A DNA stretch of 64,000 bases. It comes from Stagonosporopsis chrysanthemi. Taxonomy: Eukaryota > Ascomycota > Dothideomycetes > Pleosporales > Didymellaceae. Positions 33,984 through 44,641 of this stretch are shown in pieces; positions within the stretch are counted from its first letter, which is position 1, and the number at the start of each line of letters is the position of its first letter. Below the pieces are notes generated by a model, which was not told the origin of the DNA, did not search any database, and saw only the letters and a program-made list of their open reading frames with translations. The DNA lies in contig JAFISE010000071.1 of the NCBI GenBank assembly GCA_022560025.1, positions 1-64,000 of the forward strand, given 5' to 3'. The position numbers were made by a program, and so were the translations under genes.

Positions 33984-35275
33984 ATGACGGCCGACCAACC
34001 AAAACGCGACATTGTCATTGTTGGTACTGGATGAAATGCGTTCTTCCAAAAACGCAGTAACTAACGGTCCTTCCAGGCGGCGGAATCATTGGCTGCACAA
34101 CGGCATACTACCTCTCACATCACCCCAGTTTTAACAAAGAAAGAGATAGTATTACGCTGCTGGAAGCGACAAAGATCGCTGGCGGCGCGTCGGGAAAAGC
34201 AGGGGGACTTCTTGGGCTCTGGGCCTACCCGTCATGCATCGTGCCCCTCAGTTATCGTCTGCATAAGGAACTCGCAGATCAGCACGGCGGCGCGGAGCGC
34301 TGGGGTTACCGCGCCGTGCACTGCGGGCAGATCGACCTGGACGGGGTGCTGGAGAAGGCGAAGGATGGCGAGGAGGGGCCCAGCGCCGCTGATGGACGCA
34401 GCGAGGCCCACGTCAGCCTCAAGAAGCGCAGCAAGAAAGCCACCGCCCTCCTTCAAGCTGCAGGCGTGCCCCAGGACCTCGACTGGATCGTCCCCGACGC
34501 CATACGCAGCTACGACGCAATGGGCGACCCCTCCACCACCGCCCAGGTCCACCCTTACCTCTTCACGACCTCCATGGCCGCCCTCGCCGAGCAAGCCGGC
34601 GTCAAGATCCTCTTCGGCAAAGCCACATCCCTCAACCGTTCCACCAGCTCCGGCGCAGTCACAAGCGTGACCTACGTCCCCTCCGCCGGCGGCCTACCCG
34701 CCACCCTCCCCGCCTCAACCACCATCCTCACCGCAGGGCCCTGGACGCGCTCCATCTTCCCCGCAGCCCCGATAACCGCAACGCGCGCACACAGCGTGAC
34801 CATCGCGCCCTCGCGGCCAGTATCCGCCTACGCGCTCTTCACCTCCATCTCACTCCCGCACAACGACGGCATCGCCACGCCCGAAATCTACGCCCGCCCC
34901 GGCGCCGAAGTCTACGCCTGCGGCGACGGCGACCACCTCGTCCCGCTCCCCGCGTCCTCGGACCGCGTCGCCGTCGACCCCGCGCGCTGCGACGCCATCA
35001 TCGACCAGGTGCGCGCCGTGTCTGCGGAGCTGCGCGACGGCACCGTCACGGCGCGCCAGGCGTGCTATCTGCCCAATGTCGAGGGCGGCGCGGGCCCGCT
35101 GATTGGCGAGACGGGCACAGAGGGCGTGTTGATTGGCGCGGGGCATACGTGTTGGGGCGTGCAGAATGCGCCGGGGACGGGGCGGTGTCTTGCGGAGTTG
35201 GTGTGGGAGGGGGAGATTCGGAGTGCGAAGCTGGCGGGGTTGGATCCGAGGAGGGTTATGCGTGGTGGGAGGTGA
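33984..35275 (+). CDS. TDA3: FAD-dependent oxidoreductase, Tda3-like (2 exons)
   Basis: DAO-family flavoprotein of 412 residues; exons 33984-34023 and 34077-35275. The intron splits the FAD-binding motif: RDIVIVG joins GGIIGCTTAYYL to form GxGxxG. LLEATKIAGGASGKAGGLL is the second flavin-contact segment. The C-terminal GEAGPLIG-like ACYLPNVEGGAGPLIGETGT and HTCWGVQNAPGTGRCLAELV are typical of Tda3 proteins, which in yeast act in late-endosome-to-Golgi recycling; the enzyme substrate is not known. An in-frame ATG at 33951 would add 11 residues (MLRTASRLSKI), which look like the start of a mitochondrial presequence. The second exon is very GC-rich compared with neighbours. Confidence 0.82.
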
Positions 35276-35502
35276 GAGAAAAAGTAGCGGGGTGGTGCTT
35301 TGAAATTCGGACGACTACAGTATTCATCACAGTCGCAGTACTCCATCATATCAGGCTGCTCACTGTGTTATGGTCTCCGCTTCATGTCGGAGCTGTAGCA
35401 GTATTGCTAGGCACATGAGCAGCTAACCAGAACCGAAGCCCAAACTCAATACGTACATCGATCCCACAACCTTCACAACAGTAACTATCGCCCGCCCGCC
35501 CC

Positions 35503-35549
35503 CCAACCAACCAACCAACCAACCCAACCAACCCAACCAACCCAACCAA
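35503..35549. repeat. AACC tetranucleotide repeat
   Basis: Tandem CCAA / CCCAA units, about eleven copies. It is simple sequence and not canonical telomere (which would be TTAGGG/CCCTAA). Confidence 0.9.
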
Positions 35550-35751
35550 TTCAACCCCCCCTCCCCTTCTATATCCCATATCAGCCTCTCACCCTCTCAT
35601 ATCCACAATCCAGCACACCCCACTGCAGCACCCAAACCTCCTCGCCTCGCCTCGCCACCAAGCCAAAACAAATCCCCCGCAGAAGGCCTGCCACGCACCC
35701 CGCCATGAAGGATTTTCTTACCACGATGTGGTGTGGTGTGGTGTTGTGTAG

Positions 35752-35822
35752 CAGAGAGAGAGAGAGAGAGAGGGGGAGAGGGAGAGAGGGAGGGAGAGAG
35801 AGGGAGAGAGGAGAGAGAGAGG
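35752..35822. repeat. GA microsatellite
   Basis: Interrupted GA/GGGA purine tract of about 70 bases. All-purine on the plus strand, so it could adopt triplex structure. Confidence 0.9.
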
Positions 35823-36318
35823 CACAGCTGGCGCGTGGAGAATTGGTAAGCAGAGAGAGTGAGGTGTGGGGCTGGTGTTTGTGTAGAGGCTAGAGGCTGG
35901 GTGCATTTAGAATCAAGAGGGCGTCAGCTGGCCTGGGCTATCATTACAGCTACTATGCTCCTACTCGTAAGTCGAAATCATAACACAAAAAGAGTAGCAT
36001 CTAACAGCTTGACCGTGCTAGATCCTTGCTATATATCGGGTAGCCGAACTGTACAGTTCTATAGGAGATGGCGGTAGCTATATCGCACGCTATGAGTGGC
36101 CATTCTGGGTTTTCAACACAATCCCAATGCTCGGTATATGCACTTAGTTACTCGCATTTACATAGAATCGCTAACAAGGCTTTAGGAATATACGTTACAG
36201 CTGCTGCTATGTATCCTAGCCGAGTTCTACCGCATGAATTGTTTAGCGTTCTTGTGAAGAAGCGGAAGCAATACGACGCTTCAGAGGATTTGGACTCGGA
36301 CTATTTTTAACCTATATA

Positions 36319-37664
36319 ATGCGCTTGCGTTATGGCTATCAGACATTGTTCAAATCCTACTCGGCTGTAAAGTGTAGTCCTTTTTGGGGACTGAACCCTA
36401 TTCCAATCGACTCGAACGCGTCTCTGCCCTCTGTAGCCACGGCATACCTGGAACGCCGTGTGAGGAATGAACAGCATGTTGGGGCCCCAGCCTTGCTTCG
36501 AATCCGCAACGTCGCGGTCCAACTGTGTCAAAAAAGGCTAGATGGACGAAGTGAGCAAGACTGTATTAGAAAACTGTGTCCTCTTGTATTAGAGATGTGT
36601 AGAACACGGCCGGACAAGATCTGGGCAGCCAGTATAGCTGTCTCTGGGCGCGAGTGCGAGACAAGACTCTGTAGCAATGACCTGGAATCCGATGTATACA
36701 TTGCCGCTCTGTACACCAACACCCTATCGGTAGCTTCTGGATGGATCGCAAGCGGAAAAGAGCTAGCACAGTACAGTTACCTTTTTGGAGACGCACGCTG
36801 TCACGCTGCCAAGTTTAGCGACCACGAGATCCTCGCAGCAATGATGGAAACGCGCTACGAAGATACCTTCCAGATGTTGCGGTCCTTCTTTTTTGTCAAG
36901 AACTGCCGAGTTTGGACGTGTAGAAGCAACACGCTTCGTCTTCAACTTTCGAGCTACTGAACGTCCGTGGGCATTCGCCAGGAAGAGATCAAGGCCGACA
37001 TACCCGTGGTTCAACGAACAAGGCTTAGCACGGATGCACACTCCAAACCGAGAGATTTTTGACTTTCTCACGGAAAAGCGGAAGGCTCACTGCACAGCCC
37101 GAACCTATGGTCTGAAAGAGGACACGAGGTTCTTGATGAACTGCGCAAGGATGGACAGATATGGCGGCCCACTATCTAACGCTAGGAGCCTCTGTAGACG
37201 GTCTAGAATCGTGTGCGTACGATGGAGAACAACGGCCGCTTGTTGTTGCATGCCAAACTGGACATGAGGGTGTGGTCAGAGTGGTGCTAGCCCACGGGGC
37301 AGATACAAGTCAACCTGCGCTAGAGATGGCTGTCAGACATGAACAGTTTGCTATCGTCTCCATGCTTCTTGAGCACAATGCTGAAGTGGGAGAAGCTGTA
37401 ATCGAAGGCGTTGCAAAAGGGGACAAGCATGTTGTTCGAACTCTGCTAGAGCGCAAGACTGATGCTAAGCTAGACTTGCAGAAGCTGCTTGTAGACGCTG
37501 TTGAGTTGGAGGACGAGGGATTGTTCCAGCTCTTCGTAGGTCACGCTGATGGAGAAGTACATGAGGCAGTGTGGGCTGAGTGCATGAAGATTGCGCAGGA
37601 GAAAGGATTAGAGTCTATGGTCAAAATAGTCTTGTCACAAGCCGTGGCTAGTAAGCCATGTTAA
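36319..37664 (+). pseudogene. Ankyrin-repeat gene with two frameshifts
   Basis: Relic of a fungal ankyrin-repeat protein. Homology runs through three frames in order. Frame 1 (36319 to about 36895) has DVYIAALYTNTLSVASGWI and FSDHEILAAMM. Frame 2 (about 36895-37155) has FVFNFRATERPWAF, YPWFNEQGLARMHTP, EIFDFLTEKRKAHC and TRFLMNCARMDR. Frame 3 (37161-37664) has MAAHYLTLGASVDGLES, TPLHxA-like RPLVVACQTGHEGVVRVVLA and HGADTSQPALEMAVRHEQF, ending in a normal stop. The first break is next to a T6 run; no plausible intron (GT-AG of at least 40 nt) spans either break. The final frame alone could encode a 167-residue ankyrin fragment, which I consider unlikely to be used. Confidence 0.7.
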
Positions 37665-38024
37665 GGGCATGGACAGGCGTAGCAAAGGATGAACATGTTC
37701 GGAAGAACCGACTAGCTTTGGACAACTAACGGGATCTAAATCGCTGAGAAGCTTTACTATAGAAGATCAAGCTATACATATTGGTTCCCTGTGGAAGGTG
37801 GGGGATGTGGTTCTGTGCGGTATGAGAGAGAGGGTGAATGAGGTGGGGGTGGCAGCAGGGGTGGACTTGAAGGAAACCGCTAATTGCATTGCGATGTTGG
37901 TGTTGAAACCCGAAGTCTATGGATCTAGAGTATGGTATCTTATTTAATCATCCCCTTCCGCCTCACAGCTCCTCTCACCCCCAACCCCTCTTCACGGCAC
38001 ACATCTCTCCACTTTTCAAGCCAC
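37665..38024. other. Intergenic 3' region
   Basis: Lies between the ankyrin relic and the convergent p-aminobenzoate synthase gene. No feature seen. Confidence 0.5.
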
Positions 38025-40910
38025 TCATTCCTCTTCTCCCCCACCAACATCCTCCTCATCCAGAATGGCGATGCCCTGGTCCAGCGTGCGTTGAACAGTC
38101 TCCTGCAACAACCTCAACACCGCCTCGACGTCCATAGTCTCGACATCAACCCCAGTGTCCTCGTCGTCTTCTTCCTCTCCGGTCGGCGCCCGGAGCAGTG
38201 CTTCCTGCCACCTAGCCACATGATCGGGATTCACAGGCGCGACGCGCGGTTTTTTCTGCTTCGGCGGCGGTGGAGGGAGGTGAGTAAATGCGCGCGACGT
38301 GCTGCTGAGTTTGGCGAGCATCTCCTCATACTCGCCTTGGGGCGTGGATTGCGACGTTACGGCACCGCCGGCGGGGATGCGCCAGATGTCTTCGGTGGAG
38401 GAGCTTGTTGCGCGGAAGGCGGTTGGCGAGGGGCCTTCGATGGGCGCGAGGGGAGAGGAGTAGTAGGACGTGGGGTCAACCTTGATGGCGGTGCGGATCA
38501 CGACGCTGAAGTCGCCGCCGCCGCCGACGTCGAGATAGCCCAGGACGCCGGAGTAGATGCCGCGCTTGGTGCCGTGCTCTTGCTCCTGCAGGATTTCGCA
38601 GGATCGCTTCTTGGGCGCGCCAGTCATGCTACCGGGTGGTAGGCTCTTGACGAAAGCCTGGATGCCGAGATCCGTGACTTTTCTCGGTGCGACGCGGCTG
38701 GATCCGTCAACGGGATCTTCCCAGACCTCGGGGTTGCCAGGCTTGTGTGTGCCCGGAGGTACGGCATCGATCACGGTAACGAGTTGCCAGACTGTTTCGT
38801 ACTCCTCGACTTCCATCAACTGGCTAACATTCACGTTTTCTGAGCCGTAAACACCGTGAAGCTGGTGACGTGTGAGGTCTACAATCATGAGATTTTCCGC
38901 ACGCTCCTTGGAGGAAGAGAGAATGGCGTGAGCGTGCGCAGCCGTAACGCCGGGCTTCTTCTGGACGGTACCCTTGATGGGACGGCATTGTGCGATTTGT
39001 TCGCGGGACCAGGACATGTAGCGTTCTGGAGACGAGGACAGAACATGCACGTTGTGCATGCGCATGTATGCACTGAAAGGGGCAGGGTTCTGACCAGCGA
39101 GTCGCTTGTAGAGGTTCCAGGAATGCTGGCAATCCTCGGATTTAGAAAGACGGCAGGCTGTCGGTTTGCGAGCGCGGATCTCGTTCTGGTGTGTCAAGCA
39201 CAGCTCGTAGCTCTGGCCGTCGGCAATCGCTTCCTGACATGAACGGACTTGCCTGCAGTACGTCTCGCGATCTGCAAAGATTTGCTTGCACGAGTCGATG
39301 TATTTGTACATGGGTCCGAAGCTCTCGAAAGGGTCCAGCTTAGGCAGCGGCGTGGAAGACGGCGTCGACTCCCGTGATTTAGCATCGGCGGCGTCGTAGA
39401 TGAGTTCTCGTGCCTCCTCGACCCAGTCGAAGTCGTTCGGGCCACGTATACTTTGTACGTATATCTTCTTGAGTAGATGGTCAAACACAAGGCTCCTGGT
39501 AATATAGGCAAAGCAAATGTCGGGATAGTCAGCACTCTCTGCAACGGGAACATCGATCGTCTCCAACCCTGCTTCATACGATGCATAACCCATAAAGCCA
39601 CCCCAGAATGGAGCCCAAGTCGCAGTCTTTGGCGGGGTCGAAGGCTGAAGTGTGCGGACGGCATGCCGCAGGTATAACCAAGGATCGGTCACCTTGTACT
39701 GTGTGTGTACCTGATCATGACCGTCTCTAAGCTGCAAGATCTTAGAGCCTGCGTAGTAGTGCACCCGGAGTGTCTCTTCTGGGATAATCAGGCCGATAAT
39801 GCTGTACCGCCCTGTACCGACTGCCATTGGCACAAGGTTCTCCTGAAGTCCGGACTGGAGCACAATCGCCTCGTGCCGGGGTATCTCCAGCAGCTCGCAA
39901 ACGTCCTCCACTGTTAAGCGACCACTGCCGGTTGTGGCACAGTGCACAACTGAGGGTGGTAGGGGTGGTAGCGTCTTTTCATCGCCAAATGCGATCTTCG
40001 AGGCCAGATCATGCACTTGAATGCGTTCGAGCTGCTCGGCATCTGTCAAATCTTTCTGCACCAAATCCTTTGTTTCCATTTTCGTGTGGAAGCCAAGGTC
40101 TCTTCGGAAGTCATGGAGCGTCTTTGGTTGCAGCTGTGAAGGCGATAAAGTTGGTTTGCGTCCATCATGGCTGAACATGCGCTTTCGCTTCCAGGCTTGA
40201 GCATCTTCCCACCAGTTCCGGATAATATGGGCCCCCTCTTGATTTGTGCACACTGACTCTGGATGAAATTGAACACCCCAGAACGGCTTTTGAACGTGCT
40301 TTATGCCCATAAGCACCGCACCGTTGCACTCGCTGTCAAAATCCCACGCTGAGGGTTCCAGTTGCGGGCACATTTCGGTCGGCTCCCATAGTTGCGCCGG
40401 GTACCGCACAGCTCGGGTGGTTTGTATTGGATGTCCAAGCTTGACCTGTAAAGAGTGATATTGCGTTGCCTCCAATTTCTCCACGTCCCTGAAAATCGAC
40501 TGTCCTTGGTGCAACACTGAAGTAACGATTCCATGCTTCGGCTCGACCAGCCGCTCGATAGCGGCCCCAAAGGCCAAACATAAAGATTGGAAGCCCAGAC
40601 AGATACCCAAAACTGGCAGAACGACGTCGTCGTGAAGTTTCCAGAGCTCTTTCATGAGACCGACGTCTTTATCGCAGCCAGCCCATCCAGGACCGGGGCC
40701 TGCAACGATGGCATCGAAGTCCTGCGCATACTCGGCGAAACTCGGTTGAGCTGAGGATTTGCTAGAAATGAAGCGATCGTCATCGATGAAGATTTTGGTG
40801 ACTTTGGCATCCGTATTCTGCTCAATCAGGGCGACGATGTTGTTTGAAAAGGAGTCATATGCATCCAGGAAGAGGATGCGACGTGGTTGCTTCAAAACGG
40901 CACGTGCCAT
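38025..40910 (-). CDS. pabaA: Bifunctional p-aminobenzoate (4-amino-4-deoxychorismate) synthase
   Basis: Converts chorismate and glutamine to aminodeoxychorismate, the first committed step to PABA and folate. Intronless, 961 residues. The N-terminal glutamine amidotransferase has LFLDAYDSFSNNI, GPGPGWAGCDKDVGL, the nucleophile Cys in GICLGFQSL (about residue 104) and the catalytic His in FWGVQFHPESV. The C-terminal chorismate-binding domain has YELCLTHQNEI, AYMRMHNVHVLSSSPERYM, CRPIKGTV, the PPGSMTGAPKKRSCEIL signature and WRIPAGGAVT. The Lys of PIKGT marks aminodeoxychorismate synthases rather than anthranilate synthases. The start is the ATG at 40910; the frame extends upstream without ATG. 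An acidic, low-complexity tail (about 130 residues after the last conserved motif) is unusual. Confidence 0.94.
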   Translation of the reverse strand: MARAVLKQPRRILFLDAYDSFSNNIVALIEQNTDAKVTKIFIDDDRFISSKSSAQPSFAEYAQDFDAIVAGPGPGWAGCDKDVGLMKELWKLHDDVVLPVLGICLGFQSLCLAFGAAIERLVEPKHGIVTSVLHQGQSIFRDVEKLEATQYHSLQVKLGHPIQTTRAVRYPAQLWEPTEMCPQLEPSAWDFDSECNGAVLMGIKHVQKPFWGVQFHPESVCTNQEGAHIIRNWWEDAQAWKRKRMFSHDGRKPTLSPSQLQPKTLHDFRRDLGFHTKMETKDLVQKDLTDAEQLERIQVHDLASKIAFGDEKTLPPLPPSVVHCATTGSGRLTVEDVCELLEIPRHEAIVLQSGLQENLVPMAVGTGRYSIIGLIIPEETLRVHYYAGSKILQLRDGHDQVHTQYKVTDPWLYLRHAVRTLQPSTPPKTATWAPFWGGFMGYASYEAGLETIDVPVAESADYPDICFAYITRSLVFDHLLKKIYVQSIRGPNDFDWVEEARELIYDAADAKSRESTPSSTPLPKLDPFESFGPMYKYIDSCKQIFADRETYCRQVRSCQEAIADGQSYELCLTHQNEIRARKPTACRLSKSEDCQHSWNLYKRLAGQNPAPFSAYMRMHNVHVLSSSPERYMSWSREQIAQCRPIKGTVQKKPGVTAAHAHAILSSSKERAENLMIVDLTRHQLHGVYGSENVNVSQLMEVEEYETVWQLVTVIDAVPPGTHKPGNPEVWEDPVDGSSRVAPRKVTDLGIQAFVKSLPPGSMTGAPKKRSCEILQEQEHGTKRGIYSGVLGYLDVGGGGDFSVVIRTAIKVDPTSYYSSPLAPIEGPSPTAFRATSSSTEDIWRIPAGGAVTSQSTPQGEYEEMLAKLSSTSRAFTHLPPPPPKQKKPRVAPVNPDHVARWQEALLRAPTGEEEDDEDTGVDVETMDVEAVLRLLQETVQRTLDQGIAILDEEDVGGGEEE

Positions 40911-41770
40911 CTGGTTTGCGCACGTGGCGAAGTTCAATCTCGGGTGTGCACTACGGCAATGGGGTGTCGTACTGCGCGACAGGGACTGCTAATATTGTAA
41001 TAAAACGGAGTGGCAGTTCAATCCGGTCTACCGTTGAACGTGGCGTTTCCGATCTCGTGAAGTTGCTGGTTGCGTTGGGGGTCGATTAGGCTGAAAATGG
41101 TTTGTTGTGTCGTGGCGCTTTCTATGCGCGAACACTGGGGTCTCTGAATGCAGTACAAACCAGATTAGACAGTGGGAAACGGCAGATCCAAAAGGGATCA
41201 ATGATTGCAGACAAAGGAAAGACTTGAACAGTGATGACTGATGGACAAAAAGTTAGCCGTGAGCGATAGCGGGCTTTATCGCAGCCGGGGGCATATGCAG
41301 GGACCCGATTAGCGCATCTTGCCCGGAATCCGCAACGCTTCTCGATTGAAAATGGAAAAGATGCATAGCGAAGGTCACGAGGGATGTGTTTCAGCTGCCC
41401 TTAAACGGAAATTCGCCACAGCCCTTTGAACCTTCTGTGGTACAAACAAGCTCGAGGTCGAAACAGCCATTGGAGCGATGGCTGTGACCAGCAGCAGGTG
41501 GTTGTCACGTGTCGTCTGGTCAGCTCAAGAAAAAATGCGCAGAGGGTATTTGGGCGTCAGTCCAAGTGAAAGTATCAGACACGGGCTTCTTTGTACAGAC
41601 TGCGTATCTCAGAAGGTTTTGTGCTATGTGCAGACGTTGATTTGACTTGGCAAGTGTCCAGTAGCACGGTGTCACAAGAAGTAAGGAGCAAACATAACAT
41701 CAATAACATTGATTATTGTCGCTCAATACATTTAATCATCGACTTTCATCAACCCCGCCATCCTACCTCA
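40911..41770. other. Intergenic, pabaA promoter
   Basis: No gene is supported. Contains the promoter of pabaA on the left and the 3' region of the DUF255 gene on the right. Confidence 0.5.
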
Positions 41771-44161
41771 TCACCTCAGCTCCGGCACTGCCTCACTGAC
41801 GCTCCCCAAATCCATGCCCAGCTCATCTCTACAGCTACCGTTCTCACACAGCATCACACCCTCTCTCCCCGCATCCATACTCCTCACCAACCCATTGCGC
41901 TGCTTCAGCCACTCCCCACCCTGTGCACCGACCCTGCTAATCGTGCCTAACCCAGCGGGGCGCTCGCGGTATCTCCTCAACCACTCGTTGACACGTGTGC
42001 CCTCGCCCGTGACGACGATATGGCGGATGCCCAGCTTCGCAGCAACCACGTTGTCCATTAAGCTGGGGAACAGGAAGGGGTGCTGCATGACCTCTGCCTC
42101 GAAGGCGCTTGCCGTCTCGCGAGCAAGGCGAACGTAATTTTCATCTTCGAGGAGGGCGCCGAGCTTGTCGAGGTTCTGGGCACTGACGCCGTTGGTGCCG
42201 GGCTCGGCGTTGTCCATGCCGTCCTTCAGGCGCATGAGCAGGTCTTGCTGATTTTCGGATGTGGAGAAGAACCCCAGGTGCTCTTTATCCCAGAAGAGGC
42301 CGATTTGAGTTTGCTGAAGCGAGTCGGCCCATTGGAGATAGGATTCGTTGAAAGTGGCTTCATAGAGGGATATGAGGCCGGAGATGAGATAAGCGTAATC
42401 GTCTGCAAAGCCAGGTGCCTCTCCTGGGCCTTCGCGGTAGACGCGTGTCAGGGTTTTGGAAGAGGTGTTGTAGAGTTCGCGGCTGATAAAGGCAGCTGCT
42501 TGCTCGGCAGCCTTGAGGTAGTACTGTGATTGTGAAGCGTCCTGTGATGAGAGCGCGGCGGCTGTGCGTGCCAGAGCTCCAATAGCAAGGCCGTTCCACG
42601 ACACTACAATTTTGTCGTCTAGAGCTGGCCGTGGGCGCTCCTTTTCGCGGTGTTCTCGCAGCTTTCGTCGGCCTTCTGTCAAGATCTGCCCTACTTCTTC
42701 CTCGGACAGGGCGAATTGTTTCGCCAGTTCTGCTGGGGTCATGGTGACTTGAAGCACGTTCTGGTTGATGAGCTCGTCATGTGCATCGTGCTCAGGCGCA
42801 ACATTTCCCTCATCCTTGACGTTGTAGTACCGTGCGAGAATTTCGGCATTGCGCTCGCCCAGAACGTCCTGAAACTCGCTGAGCGTCCAGACATAGAAAG
42901 CGCCTTCGCGCTTCTCCTTGTCTGACAATCGGTACAAGGAATCGGCGTCCTCAGAAGAGAAGAAGCCGCCAGATTGCGAGTGAAGGGGAGGTGATGTGAG
43001 GTACGTAGCGATATCGTGAACGGCGGCGAGATGCTCGGGGCTCTTGGTCATGAGGTAGGCATCGAGGTAGACGGGTAGTAGCTGCGCCTGGTCGTACAGC
43101 ATCTTCTCGAAATGCGGCAAGCTCCAGTCTCTGGTGACTGAATAGCGTGCAAAGCCGTTGCCGATTTGATCGTGAATGCCGCCCTTGTTCATGGCATCCA
43201 GCGTCGCCAGAACCATGTCCTTTGCTTGTGTGCACTCTTTCACCCCAACGACGTCGGAAACCGCACGTGGGTACTGGGAGAGCTTGAGGAGAAAAGCAAG
43301 GTTCGACGGTGTGGGAAACTTGGGTGCGCTTCCAAAGCCAGTGTAATCTGTGTCGTACTTGTTCTGGAAGTACTGGTAGGCTTCCTCCAGCAGATCGAGA
43401 TCAAGAGCCTCGTGAGCAGCACCATCCTTCCGGCTAATGTTGCCGTCTTCTGTGAACTCCCTCAGCTGTGTGGTGATCTCTTTTGCGGAGTCGAGACATC
43501 GCTGGCGCTGGTTCTGCCAGACGTCCCTGATCTTCTCCAAGATACCGACAAAGCCAATGTGGTCACTGCCCATTGTCGACCCCGGCCCAGGCCAATATGT
43601 TCCGCCAAAGATAGGCTGCAGATCTGGTGTGATGAAGGCATTCAACGGCCAGCCACCACTCCCTGTTGTAGCCTGGACGTAGTTCATGTATATGCGATCG
43701 ACATCTGGACGCTCTTCGCGATCGATCTTGATAGGGATGAAGTTGTCGTTGAGCAGTTGGGCGACTTCGTTGTTCTCGAAAGACTCGCGCTCCATAACGT
43801 GGCACCAGTGACAGGCGGCGTAGCCTATGCTGATGAAGATCAGACGGTTCGACTTCTTCGCCAGCTCCAGCGCTTCCGGGCCCCACTGCTGCCATGCGAC
43901 GGGATTGTTCATGTGCCCGCGCACGTATGGCGAGCGGCTCTCATTGAGGCGGTTGGTGAGTTTCAGGCTGTCACCCACGCCGAGCGAGCTCTGAGTAGCC
44001 ATCCTTAGGACCGAGGTGTGGAACTTGAGCAGTTGCGCTCTCGAGGGATGTTGTCGCGGGGCAGTGGTAAGCGGGGCAGGATAGTTCGGTATGCGGCGGG
44101 GCGTTGCAGTCGAGGTAGATCGCGCACAAGGTCCTCGTAGGCGAAATTGTACCTGAGGCAT
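41771..44161 (-). CDS. Spata20/YyaL-type thioredoxin-domain protein (DUF255)
   Basis: Intronless, 796 residues, the normal length of this widely conserved family of unclear biochemical role. The N-terminal thioredoxin-like domain has YAACHWCHVMERESFE with a CxxC redox pair, IDREERPDVDRIYMNY and SGGWPLNAFITPDLQPIFGG. The C-terminal part is an alpha/alpha barrel like those of glycoside-processing enzymes (GIHDQIGNGFARYSVTRDWS, HFEKMLYDQAQL, KIVVSWNGLAIGALART). The first 53 residues are Arg/Ser/Pro-rich, with no acidic residues, before a second Met (MATQSSLGVG), so mitochondrial import is likely and two translation starts are possible. Divergent from the tRNA gene 390 bases away. Confidence 0.92.
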   Translation of the reverse strand: MPQVQFRLRGPCARSTSTATPRRIPNYPAPLTTAPRQHPSRAQLLKFHTSVLRMATQSSLGVGDSLKLTNRLNESRSPYVRGHMNNPVAWQQWGPEALELAKKSNRLIFISIGYAACHWCHVMERESFENNEVAQLLNDNFIPIKIDREERPDVDRIYMNYVQATTGSGGWPLNAFITPDLQPIFGGTYWPGPGSTMGSDHIGFVGILEKIRDVWQNQRQRCLDSAKEITTQLREFTEDGNISRKDGAAHEALDLDLLEEAYQYFQNKYDTDYTGFGSAPKFPTPSNLAFLLKLSQYPRAVSDVVGVKECTQAKDMVLATLDAMNKGGIHDQIGNGFARYSVTRDWSLPHFEKMLYDQAQLLPVYLDAYLMTKSPEHLAAVHDIATYLTSPPLHSQSGGFFSSEDADSLYRLSDKEKREGAFYVWTLSEFQDVLGERNAEILARYYNVKDEGNVAPEHDAHDELINQNVLQVTMTPAELAKQFALSEEEVGQILTEGRRKLREHREKERPRPALDDKIVVSWNGLAIGALARTAAALSSQDASQSQYYLKAAEQAAAFISRELYNTSSKTLTRVYREGPGEAPGFADDYAYLISGLISLYEATFNESYLQWADSLQQTQIGLFWDKEHLGFFSTSENQQDLLMRLKDGMDNAEPGTNGVSAQNLDKLGALLEDENYVRLARETASAFEAEVMQHPFLFPSLMDNVVAAKLGIRHIVVTGEGTRVNEWLRRYRERPAGLGTISRVGAQGGEWLKQRNGLVRSMDAGREGVMLCENGSCRDELGMDLGSVSEAVPELR

Positions 44162-44552
44162 GCACCAGCGCGAACAGGTGGAGGGCCGAGCAATAAGAGC
44201 TCCCAGCGCGAGGCGGAATGCGGCGAGTTATGGGGGTGCAAGGATGCGATAGCTGCAGCCCCGCGCTCCGTCATCGCGCGCCTCCGGATTGGTGGTCCCA
44301 CAACCATCATCCTCACGAAATGCCCGCGCCTGATCCGACCAAATTTTCTGGTCGCGGCGATCTGGAAGAGCGTGGAAATGGGAGTGGGGCACTGGAGGAC
44401 TGATTATGTAGGGGAGAAATTCGAATACACTTCTCTGACTGGCTGGTATCAGACAATAGATGCCTCGGCATGTACAATTGCTTGCTCTCGAGAGCTATTA
44501 TGGTATTCATAAGGTTTTTTGCCTCCAAGATCTTCATCAACAGAACACAAAC

Positions 44553-44641
44553 GGTCGCTTAGCTCAGTTGGTTAGAGCGTGGTGCTAATAGCTTTCATCC
44601 TTGATACGCCAAGGTCGCGAGTTCGACCCTCGTAGTGACCA
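44553..44641 (+). tRNA. tRNA-Ile (anticodon AAT) with a 15-nt intron
   Basis: Acceptor stem GGTCGCT (44553-44559) pairs with AGTGACC (44634-44640), with one G-U; discriminator base A at 44641. D arm TAGCTCAGTTGGTTAGAGC. Anticodon stem TGGTG/CGCCA encloses loop CTAATA..A with anticodon AAT at 44587-44589. The intron GCTTTCATCCTTGAT (44591-44605) sits at the canonical position after base 37. T arm GCGAG-TTCGACC-CTCGT is intact with B-box GTTCGACCC. After removal of the intron it folds as a standard elongator tRNA reading AUU and, by A34-to-inosine editing, AUC/AUA. Confidence 0.93.

Larger units (their letters stand above)
35276..36318. other. Intergenic region with AACC and GA repeats
   Basis: No intact gene. 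Two simple-sequence tracts are listed separately. From about 36180 rightward, fragments such as LPHELFSVLVKKRKQYDASE suggest the 5' decay zone of the ankyrin relic. Confidence 0.5.

Noticed and set aside
35503..35549. AACC repeat as interstitial telomere
   Set aside because: The unit is CCAA/CCCAA, not the TTAGGG/CCCTAA telomere repeat of filamentous fungi.
40911..40937. Longer pabaA N-terminus
   Set aside because: The extra codons begin at TTG, not ATG; the first ATG is at 40910.
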